Shown in pieces: positions 62,291-64,000 of a stretch of DNA of 64,000 nt; the stretch's first letter is position 1, and every line of letters begins with the position of its first letter. This DNA is from Gambelia wislizenii (taxonomy: Eukaryota > Chordata > Lepidosauria > Squamata > Crotaphytidae), in NCBI GenBank assembly GCA_030847615.1, contig JAUMIR010000004.1, forward strand, positions 187,800,501 to 187,864,500, in the 5' to 3' direction. The notes under the pieces are model-generated. The model searched no databases and was not told the DNA's origin. It saw only the letters and a program-made list of their open reading frames with translations. A program made the position numbers and the translations under genes.

Positions 62291-64000
62291 GTGGTGTAAG
62301 GCCTAACCCTTCACTCTGGTCTGCATCCATCTTTGGGCTAGAAGTAGTTTATATTGTCTGTTTATTATCCTGTTTCCCTAAGTAAATGAGAAGGAATAAT
62401 CCCCTCATTTCACATTGATCTTGGAACAGCCCCTTAGGTAAGATTTATGTCTTAATTTCCGAACAGGAAAATATGCCCCCCCCTGCATGTGTGTGTGTTT
62501 GAGTGACAAGCTGTGATCAACCGCAGTTGGTACTAAATGCATAACAATGGCACTCCTAGGTTTCAGGTTTTGGTCCTGAAACTACAGAGCCTGGGACAAT
62601 CCTGAACTGGCAACCCTCACTATCTTTGTTCCATCTTCCATATTTGTGGGATTTATAGATTGGTGAAGTAATCAGAATTGCTTTCTCAGAATTACTCAGA
62701 AAGGCAGTTCTAATGCTGCCCTATTCAAGGGAATACAGCAGAACTTTCTTGCAGAAAACCTGCAGAATTTTACCAAACTACAAGTCCCAAGATTCCATAG
62801 GATGGAGCCGTGACAATTGCACTTGTATCAAACTACTATAACTATAGATAGATATAGTTACAGATATATAGATATATCTAATGTATCTAGATTACACCAA
62901 GAGATAAAAGAGGGCAAAGGGAATCTCTACAAGTGGAGCCCTTTTCCTACAAGGTGGGAAATCTTGGCTCCAACCCCAAACATTTTATGTGGCTATTATT
63001 CTACATTGTCTATGAAGGTAAATATATAAAAATACTCAACAAAGCAGAAAATGCCAGGAGAAAACTCAAGCAATGATTCACACTATGTTTATACCACATG
63101 GGAGCTGGCAACTGTATAAAACAACCCTATACTAGTAGACTGGAACTAAATTCTTAGACATTTGCCTTGCTGCCAAGAAATTGCATCATAGGGTTTTCCT
63201 GCAGAAACACGAAGGATCAGAATGATGTCTTACATTTGAATTGATATTTGGTGTCAGAGACCCCAGTGATATTTCCTGGACCATCCATTTAACAGAACAC
63301 ATTGCAATCACAGTTGTGACATTGAAATAATGAACTTGGAACATGACCTGCTGTGCTTTGCTTGTTCAGTAATGTTTTGTTAGTCAGCCACTTTAAGTTG
63401 CTGAAAATAGTATGCTATTATTAATCTATATTTTGATAGCCTATGTGGTGTGTAAGTAGATAGATCTGCTGCTTGTGTGTTGGAGCATGTTTATTTCCAC
63501 TATATTTTGCATGCATATAAAACAAATATTAAAAAGCCATGTACACTGCCAGTGCCCGTTGATTATTTTTTTAAAAACCTGAACAACACAACCCCTCCCC
63601 CAATTAAATCCAGTGCTGCTCTCTGTGGAAATTTGGATTGCTCAAGGAAGTGGGGACCACCTAATAATGTTATAACCCGTTGTATGCTGCTACTCACGGC
63701 TTGGAGAAATGGCTTTTTGGGCTAAAACTCCCCAAACCCCCTAGCTAGCATGGCTACATGCATCGTTTCCAAGCTGTGCATCTGCTGAGCTCAGACAGGT
63801 GTGTGGCCAGAAAACATTCACTCCTTCTTGGGTAGTATCTTCGAAATTCAACATCTGTAAATTTGTAGCCATCTACAGAAACCATTGGATCCAAAGGACT
63901 GATGGATATTTGGATGACCTCCAAATCTGACATTAAAAAGCAAGAATACTTCATGGCCAGCATTGGAAGATTTCTCAGGATCTGGCTGGTGTTTGGCAGG
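62291..64000. other. No gene or named repeat
   Basis: AT-rich. A minus-strand 69-codon ORF at 63754-63963 is compositionally protein-like but has no start, splice or family support, so it is left uncalled. Confidence 0.45.

Noticed and set aside
63754..63963. 69-codon minus ORF with protein-like composition
   Set aside because: No family recognised, no splice sites or neighbours supporting it; a translated search would be needed.

Overview
The window is vertebrate nuclear DNA, AT-rich and dense in transposon remnants. It is most likely from a squamate reptile: there are many tRNA-derived SINEs ending in (AAC)n tails, CR1-type LINE 3' ends of the 'tctatgattct' kind, and numerous short palindromic DNA transposons. 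The species call is inference from repeat style only.

The one gene I can support is the 5' half of ADAMTS16, a secreted zinc metalloprotease, on the minus strand. Eleven coding exons can be placed from the initiator ATG (35922) down to the left edge of the window (position 4). Every junction whose donor and acceptor both lie in the window has GT/AG ends, and the exon phases chain without a break. The exons (60, 100, 326, 280, 200, 84, 160, 106, 138, 154 and 96 bp) sum to 1704 bp, or 568 codons. They cover the signal peptide, prodomain with cysteine-switch and furin-type sites, the whole catalytic domain with its HExxHxxGxxHD zinc site split across exons 8 and 9, the Met-turn, and most of the disintegrin-like domain. 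The thrombospondin repeats, Cys-rich, spacer and PLAC parts lie beyond position 1.

A CpG island at about 35.88-36.65 kb covers exon 1 and the presumed promoter. It holds GC boxes, a short upstream ORF in frame with the main ATG but closed by a stop, and a plus-strand splice-donor-like site that could belong to a divergent transcript.

From 36.65 kb to the right end (upstream of ADAMTS16) I find no protein-coding exon. The region is layered repeats: PIF/Harbinger-like non-autonomous elements with 3-bp target duplications (TAA, TCA, CAG), several fold-back elements including a 329-bp hairpin with 161-nt arms, Tc1/mariner-like elements with TA duplications, a perfect 262-bp tandem duplication, a GC-rich insertion inside one element, and microsatellites. 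The introns carry the same kinds of repeats. Intron 8 holds a 1.55-kb inverted-repeat element filled with palindromic GC-rich units. No CRISPR array, rRNA, stand-alone tRNA gene or intact transposase was seen.
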